Of a DNA stretch of 64,000 bases, positions 23,444 through 33,956 are shown piece by piece. A program made the translations under genes and the position numbers. The stretch's first letter is position 1; each line of letters starts with the position of its first letter. Source of the DNA: Alteromonadaceae bacterium (GTDB lineage Bacteria > Pseudomonadota > Gammaproteobacteria > Enterobacterales > Alteromonadaceae). The stretch spans positions 23,345-87,344 of the forward strand of contig JABXHM010000026.1 in the NCBI GenBank assembly GCA_013373625.1. The letters are read 5' to 3'. The notes under the pieces were generated by a model that saw only the letters and a list, made by a program, of their open reading frames with translations, ran no database searches and was not told the origin of the DNA.

Positions 23444-24049
23444 ATGACACTGCCTCCCAAAATTGTTCTGGCCACCGGCAATGCCGGCAAAGTAAAAGAG
23501 TTTGCCAGTTTATTTGCACCGCTTAATATTGAGGTGGTGCCGCAAAGTGACTTCAATGTCTCCGGTGTGCCTGAAACCGGTACAACCTTTGTGGAAAACG
23601 CCATTATAAAAGCCCGCCATGCAGCACGTGAAACGGGTTTACCTGCCATTGCTGATGATTCGGGACTGGTGGTTAATGCCCTAAAAGGTGCGCCGGGGAT
23701 TTACTCAGCCCGCTATGCCGGAGAAAACGCGACGGACAGCGACAATATTGATCGTTTATTAAATGCACTTGGCGAAGATGAGCAGGAACGCCGGGCTCAC
23801 TTTCAGTGCGTGTTGGTAATGATGCGCCACGGTGACGATCCTATCCCCTATATTAGTGAAGGCCAGTGGTATGGCAGTATTACCCGCCAACGTCATGGTG
23901 AAGGCGGTTTTGGCTATGATCCCATCTTCTATGTTGATGCGTTTAAGTGTACCGCCGCAGAACTCGAAAAGCGCCAGAAGAATAGCGTGAGTCACCGCGG
24001 CCAGGCCATGCAGAGTTTGTTAAAGCAGCTTGCACCATCTTATGCGTAA
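23444..24049 (+). CDS. rdgB: XTP/dITP pyrophosphatase (RdgB/HAM1)
   Basis: RdgB hydrolyses dITP, XTP and ITP, keeping deaminated purines out of DNA. The 201-residue protein starts KIVLATGNAGKVKEF, and includes the DDSGL segment near residue 70, APGIYSARYAG, GFGYDPIF and a final SHRGQA motif. It overlaps hemW by eight bases, a conserved gammaproteobacterial arrangement. Confidence 0.96.
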   Translation: MTLPPKIVLATGNAGKVKEFASLFAPLNIEVVPQSDFNVSGVPETGTTFVENAIIKARHAARETGLPAIADDSGLVVNALKGAPGIYSARYAGENATDSDNIDRLLNALGEDEQERRAHFQCVLVMMRHGDDPIPYISEGQWYGSITRQRHGEGGFGYDPIFYVDAFKCTAAELEKRQKNSVSHRGQAMQSLLKQLAPSYA

Positions 24050-25181
24050 TCCGCCACTTGGACTTTATATTCATATTCCGTGGTGCGTTCAAAAGTGCCC
24101 GTACTGTGATTTCAATTCTCACACATTAAAACAAGGTCTACCGGAGCGTGAGTATATTGCGCATTTATTGGCAGATTTAACCGAGGATGCCAGGCTAACC
24201 GGTGATCGCGAAGTGCAAACCGTCTTTATCGGCGGCGGAACCCCGAGTTTGTTTAGTCCGGAAAGCATCGCGTACTTACTGACCGAGGCGCGACAGCGGG
24301 TGCCTTTTTCTGCTGATGCTGAAATTACGCTTGAGGCAAACCCGGGGACTATCGAAGCTGCTCGCTTTAAAGGCTATGTCGACGCCGGCGTTAACCGGTT
24401 TTCAATTGGTGTACAAAGTTTTGAAGCTAAACACCTGACCACTCTGGGGCGGATTCACGATCCCCAACAGGCACATTTTGCTATTGAACAAGCCAGGCAA
24501 AGTGGCGTCACCAGCTTTAATATTGACTTAATGCATGGATTGCCGGAACAGTCTGTCAACAATGCTCTGAACGACCTAAAAGAGGCGATTAATCAACAGC
24601 CTGAGCATTTATCCTGGTACCAGTTAACCATTGAACCCAATACACCGTTTTACTCCAGACCGCCCACATTACCTGATGACGATATTTTGTGGGAAATACA
24701 ATCTCAGGGGCACCAGTTGCTCACCAACGCCGGATACCAGCAATACGAGATTTCCGGTTATAGTAAAGCCCGTTTCCAATGCCAGCATAACCTTAACTAC
24801 TGGCGCTTTGGCGACTACCTTGGCATTGGCTGTGGTGCTCACGGGAAAATCACCAATATTAATACCGGCACAATTTCCCGTACAGTCAAAGTAAAACACC
24901 CGCGCGGCTATATGACCCTCGACCGCCCCTATCTTGATACTGCAAACAATGTTGCCCAGGACGATCTGGCTTTTGAGTTTTTTATGAATCGGTTCCGCTT
25001 GGTTGAACCTTGCCCTATAGCCGACTTTAACGCTTTTACCGGTACCATGCTGACTGACGAACAAGCGCAGGCTATCGACAAGGCAATAGCACAAGGGTTG
25101 TTATCCCAAACTGATTCACACTGGCTAGTGACACCGCTCGGCAGACGCTATCTCAATTCATTACTCAGTGCATTTGTCTGA
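24042..25181 (+). CDS. hemW: Radical SAM heme chaperone HemW
   Basis: HemW is a radical SAM protein that delivers heme to respiratory enzymes; older annotations call it HemN-like coproporphyrinogen oxidase. The radical SAM cluster motif is Cys15, Cys19 and Cys22 in PWCVQKCPYC, without the additional HemN-specific arrangement. GGGTPS binds SAM, and the HNLNYWRFGDYLGIGCGAHG region carries the family's HN-x-x-YW motif. I chose ATG at 24042, which overlaps the rdgB stop; a TTG twelve bases upstream is possible. Length is 379 residues. Confidence 0.93.
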   Translation: MRNPPLGLYIHIPWCVQKCPYCDFNSHTLKQGLPEREYIAHLLADLTEDARLTGDREVQTVFIGGGTPSLFSPESIAYLLTEARQRVPFSADAEITLEANPGTIEAARFKGYVDAGVNRFSIGVQSFEAKHLTTLGRIHDPQQAHFAIEQARQSGVTSFNIDLMHGLPEQSVNNALNDLKEAINQQPEHLSWYQLTIEPNTPFYSRPPTLPDDDILWEIQSQGHQLLTNAGYQQYEISGYSKARFQCQHNLNYWRFGDYLGIGCGAHGKITNINTGTISRTVKVKHPRGYMTLDRPYLDTANNVAQDDLAFEFFMNRFRLVEPCPIADFNAFTGTMLTDEQAQAIDKAIAQGLLSQTDSHWLVTPLGRRYLNSLLSAFV

Positions 25182-25381
25182 TTTTTTAATTACTGACATC
25201 AGAAAGCAAATTAAGTCATTTTACAGCTAGCCGTTTGCGTATTTTATTCTAAGCTATAAAGGACGTAACGCTTGGCTTTACGGCCGCGTCTTTATAGTCT
25301 GTAATCTGGTGTCAATCGTAATTACTTTACCCCAAAGCGAACGTTTGATCTTTGTAGTTGATAGCACGTGTCGGAGTTACT

Positions 25382-27304
25382 ATGTCAATTCAGCGAAAAT
25401 TTTTTATGGCCATTGCGGTAGTCATATTCGTCTTTTCAATGGCGGTTGCCATTATAACTGCACTCTCGGCGTCAACGACTATTACCGAGCAAATCGCAAA
25501 ACAAAAACAACAAACTGCTGACCGCCTAATCAATATACTCACGGTTACCGACAGCTTAATGCATGAGCGCGTTGTCAGCAGTATGAAACTACTCAAACAA
25601 CGAGGCAACAAACTGGGTACGCCATCACAAGGTTCCCAGGTAATGGTCAAACAAACACCCGCCAGCCAACTCTATATTGGCGACCAACCCCAGGCCAATG
25701 ATTTTAGCCTGGTTGATGGTTTAACGAATGTAATGGGCGGAACAGCCACGTTATTCAGTAAAACCGGTGATGATTTTATCCGGGTCAGCACCAACGTTAT
25801 CAAGGACGGAGAACGAGCTATCGGTACCAAGCTTGCCCCGCAAGGTAAAGCTATGGCTAATATTAAAAATGCAGAGGCATTTTACGGCGCTGTCGATATA
25901 CTCGGCAGTCCTTACCTTACTGCCTATGAACCCATGCTTAACGCGCAGCAACAGGTTATTGGCATATGGTACGTTGGTTATTCTGCCGATCTTAACGTAC
26001 TGGAACAAGCCATTGCTCAGAGCCGGTTGCTTGAAGATGGTTTCGTCGCTATCAAAGACAGTAAAGGTAATCTTCGCATGCAATCTGCCCATGTTTCTGC
26101 CAGCACCGTTGAGCAGATTCTGAATGGTAAAAACGATGATTGGGAAATTACTGTAGTCCCCTTTAAAGCCTGGGGTTACGATATTATTCTGGCCGCATCC
26201 AGCGCTGAACAATCAGCACTAGTGACCACCGCATTAGTAACCGTACTGGCTAAAATCATTCTGGCGAGTGTCGCTATTCTGGCTACCCTGTATTTCTTAA
26301 TAAACTATATTGTGGGTAAGCCATTGAATGAGTTTATTGGTGTGGTCAGGGATCTGGCCTCTGGCGATGGTGATTTGACGTTCCGCTTCAATGCAAACCG
26401 TAGTGATGAATTTGGCCAAATGGCCGACGCATTTAATTCGCTGTTGTCACAACTACAGGAAACCTTGCAAGGCGTGAGTGCTGCCACCGAGGTCATGCAC
26501 GAACAATCTCAACAATTGAGTACTACTGCGAGTCAATCCAGTTTAACTGTATCGACATTAACCAGGGAAACTGACGCAATTGACGACGCACTGTCCAGCT
26601 TGCAAAACAATACAAATGCGCTGTCGGAGCATCTTCATCAGTCTAATGAAGCCGCCAGTGCCGCCGACTCAGGCACCCGCAATAGCGTAAACGTGCTGAC
26701 CGCCACCATTAAAGATATTGAGGCACAGGCTCAGGATATTGACACCTCAGTACAAGTCATTAATGAACTTGCTGAGGCCAGTGAAAAAATTAGCGGTGTC
26801 ATGGATGTGATACGCAATATTGCTGAACAGACTAACCTGCTGGCCCTGAACGCAGCAATCGAAGCAGCCCGGGCCGGCGAGCAAGGTCGCGGCTTTGCCG
26901 TGGTTGCTGATGAAGTACGTTCACTGGCAAGTCGCACCCAGTCTTCCACGGAGGAAATCCGGGTAATGATAGAACGTCTGCAACAAGGTAGTCGTGAAGC
27001 TGCCGAAAAAATGCAGAAAAATAAAGACAATGCATTTACGACAGTAGCAACCACACAACAGGCAGGACAGTCTCTGGAAGAGTCCTTACACGCCGTTGCC
27101 ACCATCACTCAACTTAATCAGGAAGCTAACAGCCTGGCCGGTAATCAGGCCGAGATTACCGGGCAAGTAACACAACGCCTAAACCGAATTCAAAGTGTTG
27201 GAAGTGAAAATTATGAGTACGCCCAGCAAGTTGCACAAAAATGTACCGAGCTGGTAAGCGAAATAGCCCGTACTCAGGATAAAATTAAGCGTTATCGTTT
27301 TTAA
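25382..27304 (+). CDS. Methyl-accepting chemotaxis protein with periplasmic Cache domain
   Basis: This 640-residue receptor has a membrane segment at residues 8-30, a periplasmic sensor of about 240 residues resembling Cache_3-Cache_2 (ending near [11 protein letters not shown] and IGIWYVGYS), a second membrane segment around residues 285-310, a HAMP domain ([21 protein letters not shown]) and a signalling domain with the conserved tip [22 protein letters not shown]. No CheR-tethering pentapeptide ends the protein. GGAG lies 6 bases before the ATG at 25382. The ligand cannot be read from sequence. Its last 20 bases overlap convergent mutT. Confidence 0.94.
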   Translation: MSIQRKFFMAIAVVIFVFSMAVAIITALSASTTITEQIAKQKQQTADRLINILTVTDSLMHERVVSSMKLLKQRGNKLGTPSQGSQVMVKQTPASQLYIGDQPQANDFSLVDGLTNVMGGTATLFSKTGDDFIRVSTNVIKDGERAIGTKLAPQGKAMANIKNAEAFYGAVDILGSPYLTAYEPMLNAQQQVIGIWYVGYSADLNVLEQAIAQSRLLEDGFVAIKDSKGNLRMQSAHVSASTVEQILNGKNDDWEITVVPFKAWGYDIILAASSAEQSALVTTALVTVLAKIILASVAILATLYFLINYIVGKPLNEFIGVVRDLASGDGDLTFRFNANRSDEFGQMADAFNSLLSQLQETLQGVSAATEVMHEQSQQLSTTASQSSLTVSTLTRETDAIDDALSSLQNNTNALSEHLHQSNEAASAADSGTRNSVNVLTATIKDIEAQAQDIDTSVQVINELAEASEKISGVMDVIRNIAEQTNLLALNAAIEAARAGEQGRGFAVVADEVRSLASRTQSSTEEIRVMIERLQQGSREAAEKMQKNKDNAFTTVATTQQAGQSLEESLHAVATITQLNQEANSLAGNQAEITGQVTQRLNRIQSVGSENYEYAQQVAQKCTELVSEIARTQDKIKRYRF

Positions 27305-27692
27305 ATTGTACGGCTAAAAGTTGCGTTATAATTTCCCGGTTAGCGGCCGGGAAATCCTCTGCATTGATTTGAGCCAGCGGTAACCACTTGCCTGGCTGTC
27401 CTTCAGCACCGGTGGGTTCACCATCAAACTCTGTCACCGTAAAAACAAACAGTCGCACACATTTGTCACCGTAATCATGTTCAATAGTTACAAGGGGTTG
27501 CGCCAGCGTAACGGTAATCGCCACCTCCTCCATTAACTCACGGGCCAGTGCAACGTCAGCCGCCTCGCCGGATTCGATTTTACCGCCGGGGAATTCCCAC
27601 TTTCCGCCCTGGTGTTTGTCAGTCGGGCGCAAACATACATACGTTTGTTGGTCACGAAGAATGACCCCAACGGCGACATCAATATATTTCAC
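27285..27692 (-). CDS. mutT: 8-oxo-dGTP diphosphatase MutT
   Basis: MutT removes 8-oxo-dGTP from the nucleotide pool and prevents A:T to C:G transversions. The 135-residue protein has a Nudix box at residues 37-59 (G37, E43, R51-E52, E55-E56). The Gly of the consensus EE-x-G-U is Ala58 here, which lies outside the metal-binding glutamates. It follows secA on the same strand, the conserved secA-mutT order, and overlaps the chemoreceptor at its 3' end. Confidence 0.95.
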   Translation of the reverse strand: MKYIDVAVGVILRDQQTYVCLRPTDKHQGGKWEFPGGKIESGEAADVALARELMEEVAITVTLAQPLVTIEHDYGDKCVRLFVFTVTEFDGEPTGAEGQPGKWLPLAQINAEDFPAANREIITQLLAVQFKNDNA

Positions 27693-27729
27693 GTTTCAAA
27701 CCTTATTTTCATCTACCAGATATAACAAA

Positions 27730-27761
27730 GCCGGCAAGCACATTAACAATGCGCTGCCGGC
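27730..27761 (-). terminator. Hairpin between secA and mutT
   Basis: On the minus strand GCCGGCA-GCGCAT, a short loop and ATGTGC-T-TGCCGGC form a long stem 26 bases past the secA stop, followed by CTTTGTTAT. The weak T-run suggests partial termination, allowing readthrough into mutT. Confidence 0.5.
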
Positions 27762-27786
27762 CGGGCGTTACTTTACAACAGTGCGG

Positions 27787-30495
27787 TTACTTTAATTTAC
27801 CGTGACACTGTTTATATTTTTTACCTGAGCCACAAGGACATGGGTCGTTACGGCCTACTTTGGGTGCATTGCGTACTTCGGTTTGCGGGCTATTTGCCTG
27901 GGCTGCCGGACCACTTTCAGACTCTGCATGCTGGAAGTTCTTCGGTACATCATCAGCCTGACGACGCTGCTCTTCTACCTTCTCAACATCCGACTCAGCG
28001 CGAACCTGTACACGGCTTAAAATGGTAATCACTTCCAGTTTAAGCGCCTCTAGCATGTTTGAGAAAAGCTCAAACGCTTCACGCTTGTATTCTTGTTTGG
28101 GGTTCTTTTGCGCATAGCCACGTAAATGTATACCCTGACGCAGATGGTCCATCGCCGCCAGGTGCTCTTTCCAACTGCTGTCCAGGTTTTGCAGCATGAC
28201 GGCTTTTTCAAACTGACGAAGCACCTGCTCACCTACCATGTCTTCTTTCTCTTTGTAAGCCCGGTTTAATTCTTCCAGAATTTTCTCACGAAGCTTTTCT
28301 TCATACAGTTTATCGTCATTATCGAGCCATTCCTGCACCGGCGCATTCACGGCAAAGTCGGCTTTGAGTCGTTGCTCTAACCCGGCAACATCCCACATTT
28401 CTTCTAATGACTGCGGTGGGATATACTCATCCACAACACTTTCAATAACATCTTCGCGGATCGCCTGAATAGTTTGGCTGATATCACTTTCATCCAATAA
28501 TTCATTACGCTGTTCATAGATAACCTTACGCTGATCATTAGCTACGTCATCATATTCCAGCAGTTGCTTACGAATATCGAAGTTCCTGCCTTCTACTTTG
28601 CGCTGTGCATTCTCAATGGCACGGGTTACCCAAGGGTGCTCAATCGCTTCGCCTTGTTCCATCCCCAGACGTTTCATCATACTGGCCATTTTTTCTGATG
28701 CGAAAATTCGCATCAACGCATCATCCAGTGACAGATAAAAACGAGACGAGCCCGGATCGCCCTGCCGTCCTGCACGACCACGCAGCTGATTATCGATGCG
28801 GCGTGATTCGTGACGCTCGGTGCCGATAATATGTAAGCCGCCAGCACTCAGTACTGTCGCGTGGTCTTTTTCCCATTGTTCTTTAACTTGCTGAATTTGT
28901 GCCTCTGTAGGCGATTCAATTTTTTCAAGCTCGGCCTGCCAGTTACCACCCAGCACAATATCAGTCCCCCGACCTGCCATGTTAGTGGCAATGGTTACCG
29001 CACCTGGACGACCTGCCTGAGCAACGATGTCCGCTTCCTGAGCATGAAATTTTGCATTGAGTACTTTATGCGGGATCTTATTTTTCTTAAGCACACTCGA
29101 CAGCAGCTCAGAATTTTCGATAGATACCGTACCGACTAAGGTTGGCTGACCGCGTTTAACACAACGGCGAATGTCTTCGACTATCGCGTCATATTTTTCC
29201 TGGGCGGTCAGATAAATCAAGTCTGCTTTATCATCACGCACCATTTCTCTATTGGTCGGAATCACCACGGTTTCGAGACTATAAATGTGATTAAATTCGA
29301 ACGCTTCGGTATCTGCAGTACCGGTCATTCCAGAGAGCTTCTCGTACAATCGGAAGTAGTTCTGGAATGTAATGGATGCCAGTGTCTGGTTCTCATTTTG
29401 AATCTTAACGCCTTCTTTGGCTTCTACTGCCTGATGCAAACCTTCAGACCAGCGACGGCCTTCCATGGTTCGGCCGGTATGTTCATCTACGATAACAATA
29501 TCGTTATCTTTTACGATGTAGTCGACATCTTTGGTGAACAATTTATGTGCACGTAAACCAGCATTAACATGATGCAATAATGAAATATTGCCAGCATCAA
29601 AGAGCGACTCTTCCTGTGGCAGCAAGCCTTCACGCTTGAGGATTTCTTCTACGTGGATCTGGCCGTTTTCGGTAAGGTGGATCTGCTTGGCTTTTTCATC
29701 AATGGTATAGTCACCATCACCAAAATTATCTTCCTCGTCTTCTTTTTCCTGACGAACTAACTCCGGGATAATCCGGTTTATTCTTAAATAAAGTTCGGAA
29801 CTGTCTTCGGCCGCACCCGAGATAATAAGTGGAGTACGGGCTTCATCGATGAGTATTGAGTCAACTTCATCAATAACCGCGTAGTAGAGTTCACGTTGCA
29901 CCCGATCCTGCGGACTAAATGCCATGTTATCGCGCAAATAATCAAAGCCAAATTCGTTGTTAGTACCGTAAGTCACATCAGCTTGATACGCTTCGCGCTT
30001 TTGCGCCGGGGCCATTCCTGGAACATTACAGCCAACACTTAAGCCTAAAAACTCGAATAAATCGCGACTCCAGTTTGCGTCCCGTTTTGCCAGGTAGTCG
30101 TTAACCGTTATCACGTGGACACCACGGCCAGTCAAAGCGTTGAGGTAAGTAGGCAGGGTTGAGGTGAGTGTTTTACCTTCACCAGTACGCATTTCGGCTA
30201 TTTTACCGGAATGTAATACCTGACCACCGAGCATCTGCACGTCAAAATGACGCATGCCATAAACGCGTTTACTGGCCTCACGAACAACGGCAAATGCCTC
30301 AATAAGTATATCGTCGAGCGTGGCGCCTTCCTGCAGACGTTGTTTAAACTCTGCTGTTTTTTGCTTGATCCCAGCATCATCAAGGGCCTCATACTCCGCT
30401 TCCAATGCATTAATGGCATTGACGTGCTTTTGTAATTTTTTTAATAGTCGGTCGTTACGACTGCCAAAAACTTTCCTGAGAATGCTTGCAAACAT
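27787..30495 (-). CDS. secA: Preprotein translocase ATPase SecA
   Basis: SecA drives export of unfolded proteins through SecYEG. The 902-residue protein has Walker A MRTGEGKT near residues 102-109, a [13 protein letters not shown]alker B, the helicase motifs [10 protein letters not shown] and [20 protein letters not shown], and a C-terminal zinc-binding SEC-C tail ([16 protein letters not shown]), which contacts SecB. There is no secM upstream: an M23 peptidase gene takes that place, and a 14-bp hairpin lies in the 105-base gap. Confidence 0.98.
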   Translation of the reverse strand: MFASILRKVFGSRNDRLLKKLQKHVNAINALEAEYEALDDAGIKQKTAEFKQRLQEGATLDDILIEAFAVVREASKRVYGMRHFDVQMLGGQVLHSGKIAEMRTGEGKTLTSTLPTYLNALTGRGVHVITVNDYLAKRDANWSRDLFEFLGLSVGCNVPGMAPAQKREAYQADVTYGTNNEFGFDYLRDNMAFSPQDRVQRELYYAVIDEVDSILIDEARTPLIISGAAEDSSELYLRINRIIPELVRQEKEDEEDNFGDGDYTIDEKAKQIHLTENGQIHVEEILKREGLLPQEESLFDAGNISLLHHVNAGLRAHKLFTKDVDYIVKDNDIVIVDEHTGRTMEGRRWSEGLHQAVEAKEGVKIQNENQTLASITFQNYFRLYEKLSGMTGTADTEAFEFNHIYSLETVVIPTNREMVRDDKADLIYLTAQEKYDAIVEDIRRCVKRGQPTLVGTVSIENSELLSSVLKKNKIPHKVLNAKFHAQEADIVAQAGRPGAVTIATNMAGRGTDIVLGGNWQAELEKIESPTEAQIQQVKEQWEKDHATVLSAGGLHIIGTERHESRRIDNQLRGRAGRQGDPGSSRFYLSLDDALMRIFASEKMASMMKRLGMEQGEAIEHPWVTRAIENAQRKVEGRNFDIRKQLLEYDDVANDQRKVIYEQRNELLDESDISQTIQAIREDVIESVVDEYIPPQSLEEMWDVAGLEQRLKADFAVNAPVQEWLDNDDKLYEEKLREKILEELNRAYKEKEDMVGEQVLRQFEKAVMLQNLDSSWKEHLAAMDHLRQGIHLRGYAQKNPKQEYKREAFELFSNMLEALKLEVITILSRVQVRAESDVEKVEEQRRQADDVPKNFQHAESESGPAAQANSPQTEVRNAPKVGRNDPCPCGSGKKYKQCHGKLK

Positions 30496-30532
30496 TATGT
30501 TGGTATTTCCACTGCTGTGATTTTTATAAATA

Positions 30533-30564
30533 ACAGATGTCCCTGCACCAGCAGGGACATCTGT
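30533..30564 (-). promoter_or_regulatory. Strong hairpin in the secA leader
   Basis: A perfect 14-bp stem (ACAGATGTCCCTGC with GCAGGGACATCTGT) and 4-base loop lies 36 bases past the M23 stop and 37 bases before the secA start. No T-run follows on either strand, so it is not a clear intrinsic terminator. It may be a processing or stability element of the M23-secA transcript. Confidence 0.55.
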
Positions 30565-30600
30565 CGCGTAACATTAGATTGGTATTAATAGAGGCCTACG

Positions 30601-31491
30601 TTACTTCTTATAAACGTAAGATAGTGGATCGACTTTTTTGCCAGCTTTTATGACTTCATAATGTACATGTGCGCCTGTTGAACGCCCGGTACTTCCCATT
30701 AGTGCTATGGCCTGACCTTTTGTTACCAGATCACCTTTCTTCACTAACAGGGTTTGATTGTGGCCATAACGAGACACTAAACCGTCGCCATGCTCAATCT
30801 CTACAAGATTGCCATAGCCGTAACGCTCGCCAGACCAAGTCACAATACCTGCTGCCGTTGCGACGACATCGTCGCCTGTTTCACCGGCAAAATCTAATCC
30901 ACTATGCATAGCAGGTTTGCCCGTGAACGGGTCTTTGCGTATGCCGTAGTAGGATGATAACCATCCCGTCTCTATCGGGCGCCCTGATATACTAACCTGT
31001 GTATCTATATGGTGCCCGGTAACCAATCTTTCAAGTGCCGCCAGTTGTTGCGCTTTATGCGTCAACTCACGACTTAATTTATCTATCGGTGTTAATAACC
31101 GTTGTTCTTCTTGTTCAAGTTGTTTTGCAATATTATCGGATGCCAGCCCAAAATCCATTACTGACTGTTCGTCAATGCCCATTGCTTTTGCCAGTACCAG
31201 TGTTTTTGCGTCGATATTATCCAGCATTCCCTGCATGATACTGATCTGTTCTGCCAAGGCCTGAACTTGTTCACTGGTTGCCGTTTTTAACGATTCAACT
31301 TCGAGTTGTTCAGCGGCTAAAACGTTTTGTGCAACTTTGACACGGGCGAGATCTTCAACTGAGGAATCAGTCGAACGACTTGAAATCAAAACAAACAATG
31401 AGGATAGCACGGTCAGACTGACAATAGAGCGAACACTCATACTGCGTCTGATACGTTTGTTTTTGCTAATAAATGTTACTGTAAGGTTCAT
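30601..31491 (-). CDS. M23 family metallopeptidase (LytM-type), membrane-anchored
   Basis: The 296-residue protein has an N-terminal basic stretch followed by one membrane segment (residues 20-40), a coiled-coil region (about residues 45-150) and a C-terminal M23 endopeptidase domain. Zinc ligands are visible as His and Asp in HSGLDFAG and as HVH near the end. An intact site suggests it cuts peptidoglycan cross-links itself, unlike degenerate EnvC/NlpD activators. It lies between lpxC and secA; such a gene in this position is common in Vibrio, Shewanella and alteromonads. Confidence 0.9.
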   Translation of the reverse strand: MNLTVTFISKNKRIRRSMSVRSIVSLTVLSSLFVLISSRSTDSSVEDLARVKVAQNVLAAEQLEVESLKTATSEQVQALAEQISIMQGMLDNIDAKTLVLAKAMGIDEQSVMDFGLASDNIAKQLEQEEQRLLTPIDKLSRELTHKAQQLAALERLVTGHHIDTQVSISGRPIETGWLSSYYGIRKDPFTGKPAMHSGLDFAGETGDDVVATAAGIVTWSGERYGYGNLVEIEHGDGLVSRYGHNQTLLVKKGDLVTKGQAIALMGSTGRSTGAHVHYEVIKAGKKVDPLSYVYKK

Positions 31492-31600
31492 TGCCTGTTC
31501 TTAGTCAGTGCAGCATGCTGCTTCGCTGACGTTATTTAATCATTATTATATTCAACACGAACTGACGCTATTCTAGCGGCAATTACGCCTGTTGAACAAC

Positions 31601-31628
31601 AAAAAAGCCGCCACGAGGGCGGCTTTTT
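31601..31628 (-). terminator. Rho-independent terminator of lpxC
   Basis: Arms GCCGCC and GGCGGC around a 5-base loop are flanked by six A residues on the left and five T residues on the right. On the minus strand this is a stem followed by six Ts, 13 bases after the lpxC stop; it would also work for plus-strand transcripts. Confidence 0.88.
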
Positions 31629-31640
31629 AGATATACCTGT

Positions 31641-32552
31641 TTATACCAACGCTGGTTGTGCGTATCGAATCGGCGCTTCGTCCTGCGATTCGTAAGTAAT
31701 ATATTCCCAGCAATCCTGACGTTCCAGTACCGCGTTCAACAACTTATTGTTGAGGCCATGGCCGGTTTTGTAAGCGGCTAGCTCACCTACAATGCTGTGT
31801 CCGCCCAAATACAAATCACCAATGGCATCGAGTATCTTATGTTTTAAAAACTCATCGTCGTAGCGCAGACCTTCGGGGTTAAGCACGCGGTAATCATCCA
31901 GTGCAACGGCGTTTTCCATACTGCCGCCCAATGCCAGATTATTGGCATTCATGTATTCCAGATCACGCATAAAACCAAATGTGCGGGCACGACTCACTTC
32001 ATTTACATAAGAGCATGAATCAAAGTCCATCACCATGTGCTGACGGGTCTGGCTAATGACCGGATGTTCAAAATCAATCTGAAAATCCACGCGGAAGCCG
32101 TTATGAGGGCGTAACTCTGCCCACTTATCACCTTCTTCCACACGGACCGTTTTGGTCATTCGGATAAAGCGTTTTGGCGCATTGAGTTCTTCTACACCGG
32201 CTGACTGCAATAAAAATACAAACGGGCTGGCGCTACCATCCATGATTGGCAGCTCATTACTGTTTACTTCAACAATAATGTTATCGATACCCAGGCCAGC
32301 CAGGGCTGAAGCCAAATGCTCAACAGTATGAATGCTCACGCCGTCTTCGTTGTTCAGACACGTACATAACATCGTATTACCCACCGCGTTAGCACGTGAG
32401 TGAATATCGACATAAGGATCAAGGTCGATACGCCGAAACACGATTCCCGTGTTCGCAGGCGCAGGCCGGAGAGTCATCGTGACCTTATCCCCTTTGTGCA
32501 AACCTATGCCAGTTTCCTGGACAGCATGTTTTATTGTACGTTGTCTAATCAT
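31641..32552 (-). CDS. lpxC: UDP-3-O-acyl-N-acetylglucosamine deacetylase
   Basis: LpxC catalyses the committed step of lipid A synthesis. The 303-residue protein (E. coli 305) starts [19 protein letters not shown] and shows the zinc-site regions [15 protein letters not shown] (here [19 protein letters not shown]) and [16 protein letters not shown], plus the catalytic His in the [19 protein letters not shown] region. A consensus promoter precedes it and a terminator follows, so it can be transcribed apart from ftsZ. Confidence 0.97.
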   Translation of the reverse strand: MIRQRTIKHAVQETGIGLHKGDKVTMTLRPAPANTGIVFRRIDLDPYVDIHSRANAVGNTMLCTCLNNEDGVSIHTVEHLASALAGLGIDNIIVEVNSNELPIMDGSASPFVFLLQSAGVEELNAPKRFIRMTKTVRVEEGDKWAELRPHNGFRVDFQIDFEHPVISQTRQHMVMDFDSCSYVNEVSRARTFGFMRDLEYMNANNLALGGSMENAVALDDYRVLNPEGLRYDDEFLKHKILDAIGDLYLGGHSIVGELAAYKTGHGLNNKLLNAVLERQDCWEYITYESQDEAPIRYAQPALV

Positions 32553-32587
32553 GGGTTATCAAAAAACCTAACCAAAATCGGCCGAGC

Positions 32588-32616
32588 ATTATAGTTAGCC
32601 AGTACTCACTTGTCAA
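32588..32616 (-). promoter_or_regulatory. Consensus sigma70 promoter of lpxC
   Basis: On the minus strand TTGACA (32616-32611), a 17-base spacer and TATAAT (32593-32588) match the ideal sigma70 promoter at all twelve positions. An inverted repeat CCAGTA/TACTGG (32599-32604 and 32620-32625) flanks the -35 and could be an operator. The lpxC start is 36 bases past the -10. Confidence 0.9.
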
Positions 32617-32699
32617 AATTACTGGTCAAATAACAACCAGCAATCTTTTTGTGAATAGGCCCGGTGTAAATTAAACTTTACCGAGAAATCAATGGGTAT

Positions 32700-33857
32700 T
32701 TAGTCTGCCTGCTTGCGTAAAAACGCAGGGATATCTAAATACTCCAGGTCATTGCCCGGCTGCGCATTCTCATCTGCCTTAAGTGCCTGGTTACCCTCAG
32801 TGCCGCCCACTGCGCGACCTTCGCCGCTGGACTGGAACTCGCGAGCAGAGGTACTCAACCGTGAACCTTCAGTACTCACCAAAGAGATATCCGGCTTACG
32901 TTCAGCACCAATACCGGTCGCCACAACAGTAACCCGTAGCTCATCCGTCATATCCATATCAATGACGGTACCAACCACCACTGTTGCATTTTCAGAAGCA
33001 AAGGCTTTAACCGCGTTCCCGACTGTTTCAAACTCATCAATCGCGAAATCCGGACCCGCAGTGATATTCACCAAGATGCCCCGCGCACCAGACAGATCGA
33101 TATCTTCCAGCAGCGGGCTCGCAATTGCTGCTTCTGCAGCTTCTTCTGCGCGATCAGGCCCCGACGCCGCACCACTGCCCATCATGGCTTTACCCATTTC
33201 GGACATCACGGTTCTTACGTCGGCGAAGTCAACGTTGATCAATCCAGGACGCGTAATTAACTCAGCTATACCTTGCACAGCACCACGCAACACATCGTTG
33301 GCAGCACTAAAGGCTTGCAGCAATGGCGTACCCGGTCCCATTACCTTGAGAAGCTTCTCGTTGGGAATGGTGATCAACGAGTCGACATTATTCGCCAGTT
33401 CCTCGGTCCCCTGATTAGCAAAATCAGTGCGTTTTTTACCTTCGAACGGGAAAGGTTTAGTGACCACGGCCACTGTTAAAATTCCCATCTCTCGTGCAAT
33501 CTTCGCAACCTCGGGTGCAGCGCCTGTACCTGTACCTCCACCCATACCGGCGGTAATAAATATCATATCTGCACCATCAAGCGCCTGGCGAATGGTCTCG
33601 CGATCTTCTTGTGCAGCTTCTCTGCCTTTATTCGGGTCGGCGCCAGCGCCTAAACCCTTGGTAACATTTGAGCCAATCTGCAATGTCACATCTGCTGATG
33701 AGCTGCGTAATACCTGCGCATCGGTATTCACTGCAATAAACTCTACGCCTTCAATGCTTTGAGACACCATGTGCTCAACTGCATTGCCACCGCCGCCACC
33801 GACACCGATGACTTTGATTACGGCTTCTTCACCGTGGCTATCCATCAATTCAAACAT
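32700..33857 (-). CDS. ftsZ: Cell division protein FtsZ
   Basis: FtsZ is the tubulin-like GTPase that forms the division ring. The 385-residue protein starts MFELMDSHGEEAVIKVIGVG, has the GGGTGTGAAP GTP-binding motif near residue 108, and ends in the conserved tail DLEYLDIPAFLRKQAD, which binds FtsA and ZipA. I chose ATG at 33857, with GGAG eight bases upstream, because it matches the family N-terminus; an upstream ATG at 33890 adds 11 unrelated residues. It lies 99 bases after ftsA. Confidence 0.98.
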   Translation of the reverse strand: MFELMDSHGEEAVIKVIGVGGGGGNAVEHMVSQSIEGVEFIAVNTDAQVLRSSSADVTLQIGSNVTKGLGAGADPNKGREAAQEDRETIRQALDGADMIFITAGMGGGTGTGAAPEVAKIAREMGILTVAVVTKPFPFEGKKRTDFANQGTEELANNVDSLITIPNEKLLKVMGPGTPLLQAFSAANDVLRGAVQGIAELITRPGLINVDFADVRTVMSEMGKAMMGSGAASGPDRAEEAAEAAIASPLLEDIDLSGARGILVNITAGPDFAIDEFETVGNAVKAFASENATVVVGTVIDMDMTDELRVTVVATGIGAERKPDISLVSTEGSRLSTSAREFQSSGEGRAVGGTEGNQALKADENAQPGNDLEYLDIPAFLRKQAD

Positions 33858-33956
33858 ACTTACTCTCCGGTTTTGTACGTCTTTTAACACTTGGATTTAC
33901 ACAACATTAATAGCAATCCTTACTCTTTGTATGTAAACCGAAGCGCCCCCTATAAA

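Noticed and set aside
24030..24041. TTG start for hemW at 24030
   Set aside because: The added residues are not part of the family N-terminus, and ATG at 24042 overlaps the rdgB stop in the usual coupled arrangement.
32713..33414. A 233-residue frame antisense to ftsZ
   Set aside because: ftsZ is certain on the minus strand; the plus-strand frame has a composition typical of a mirror reading and no homology that I recognise.
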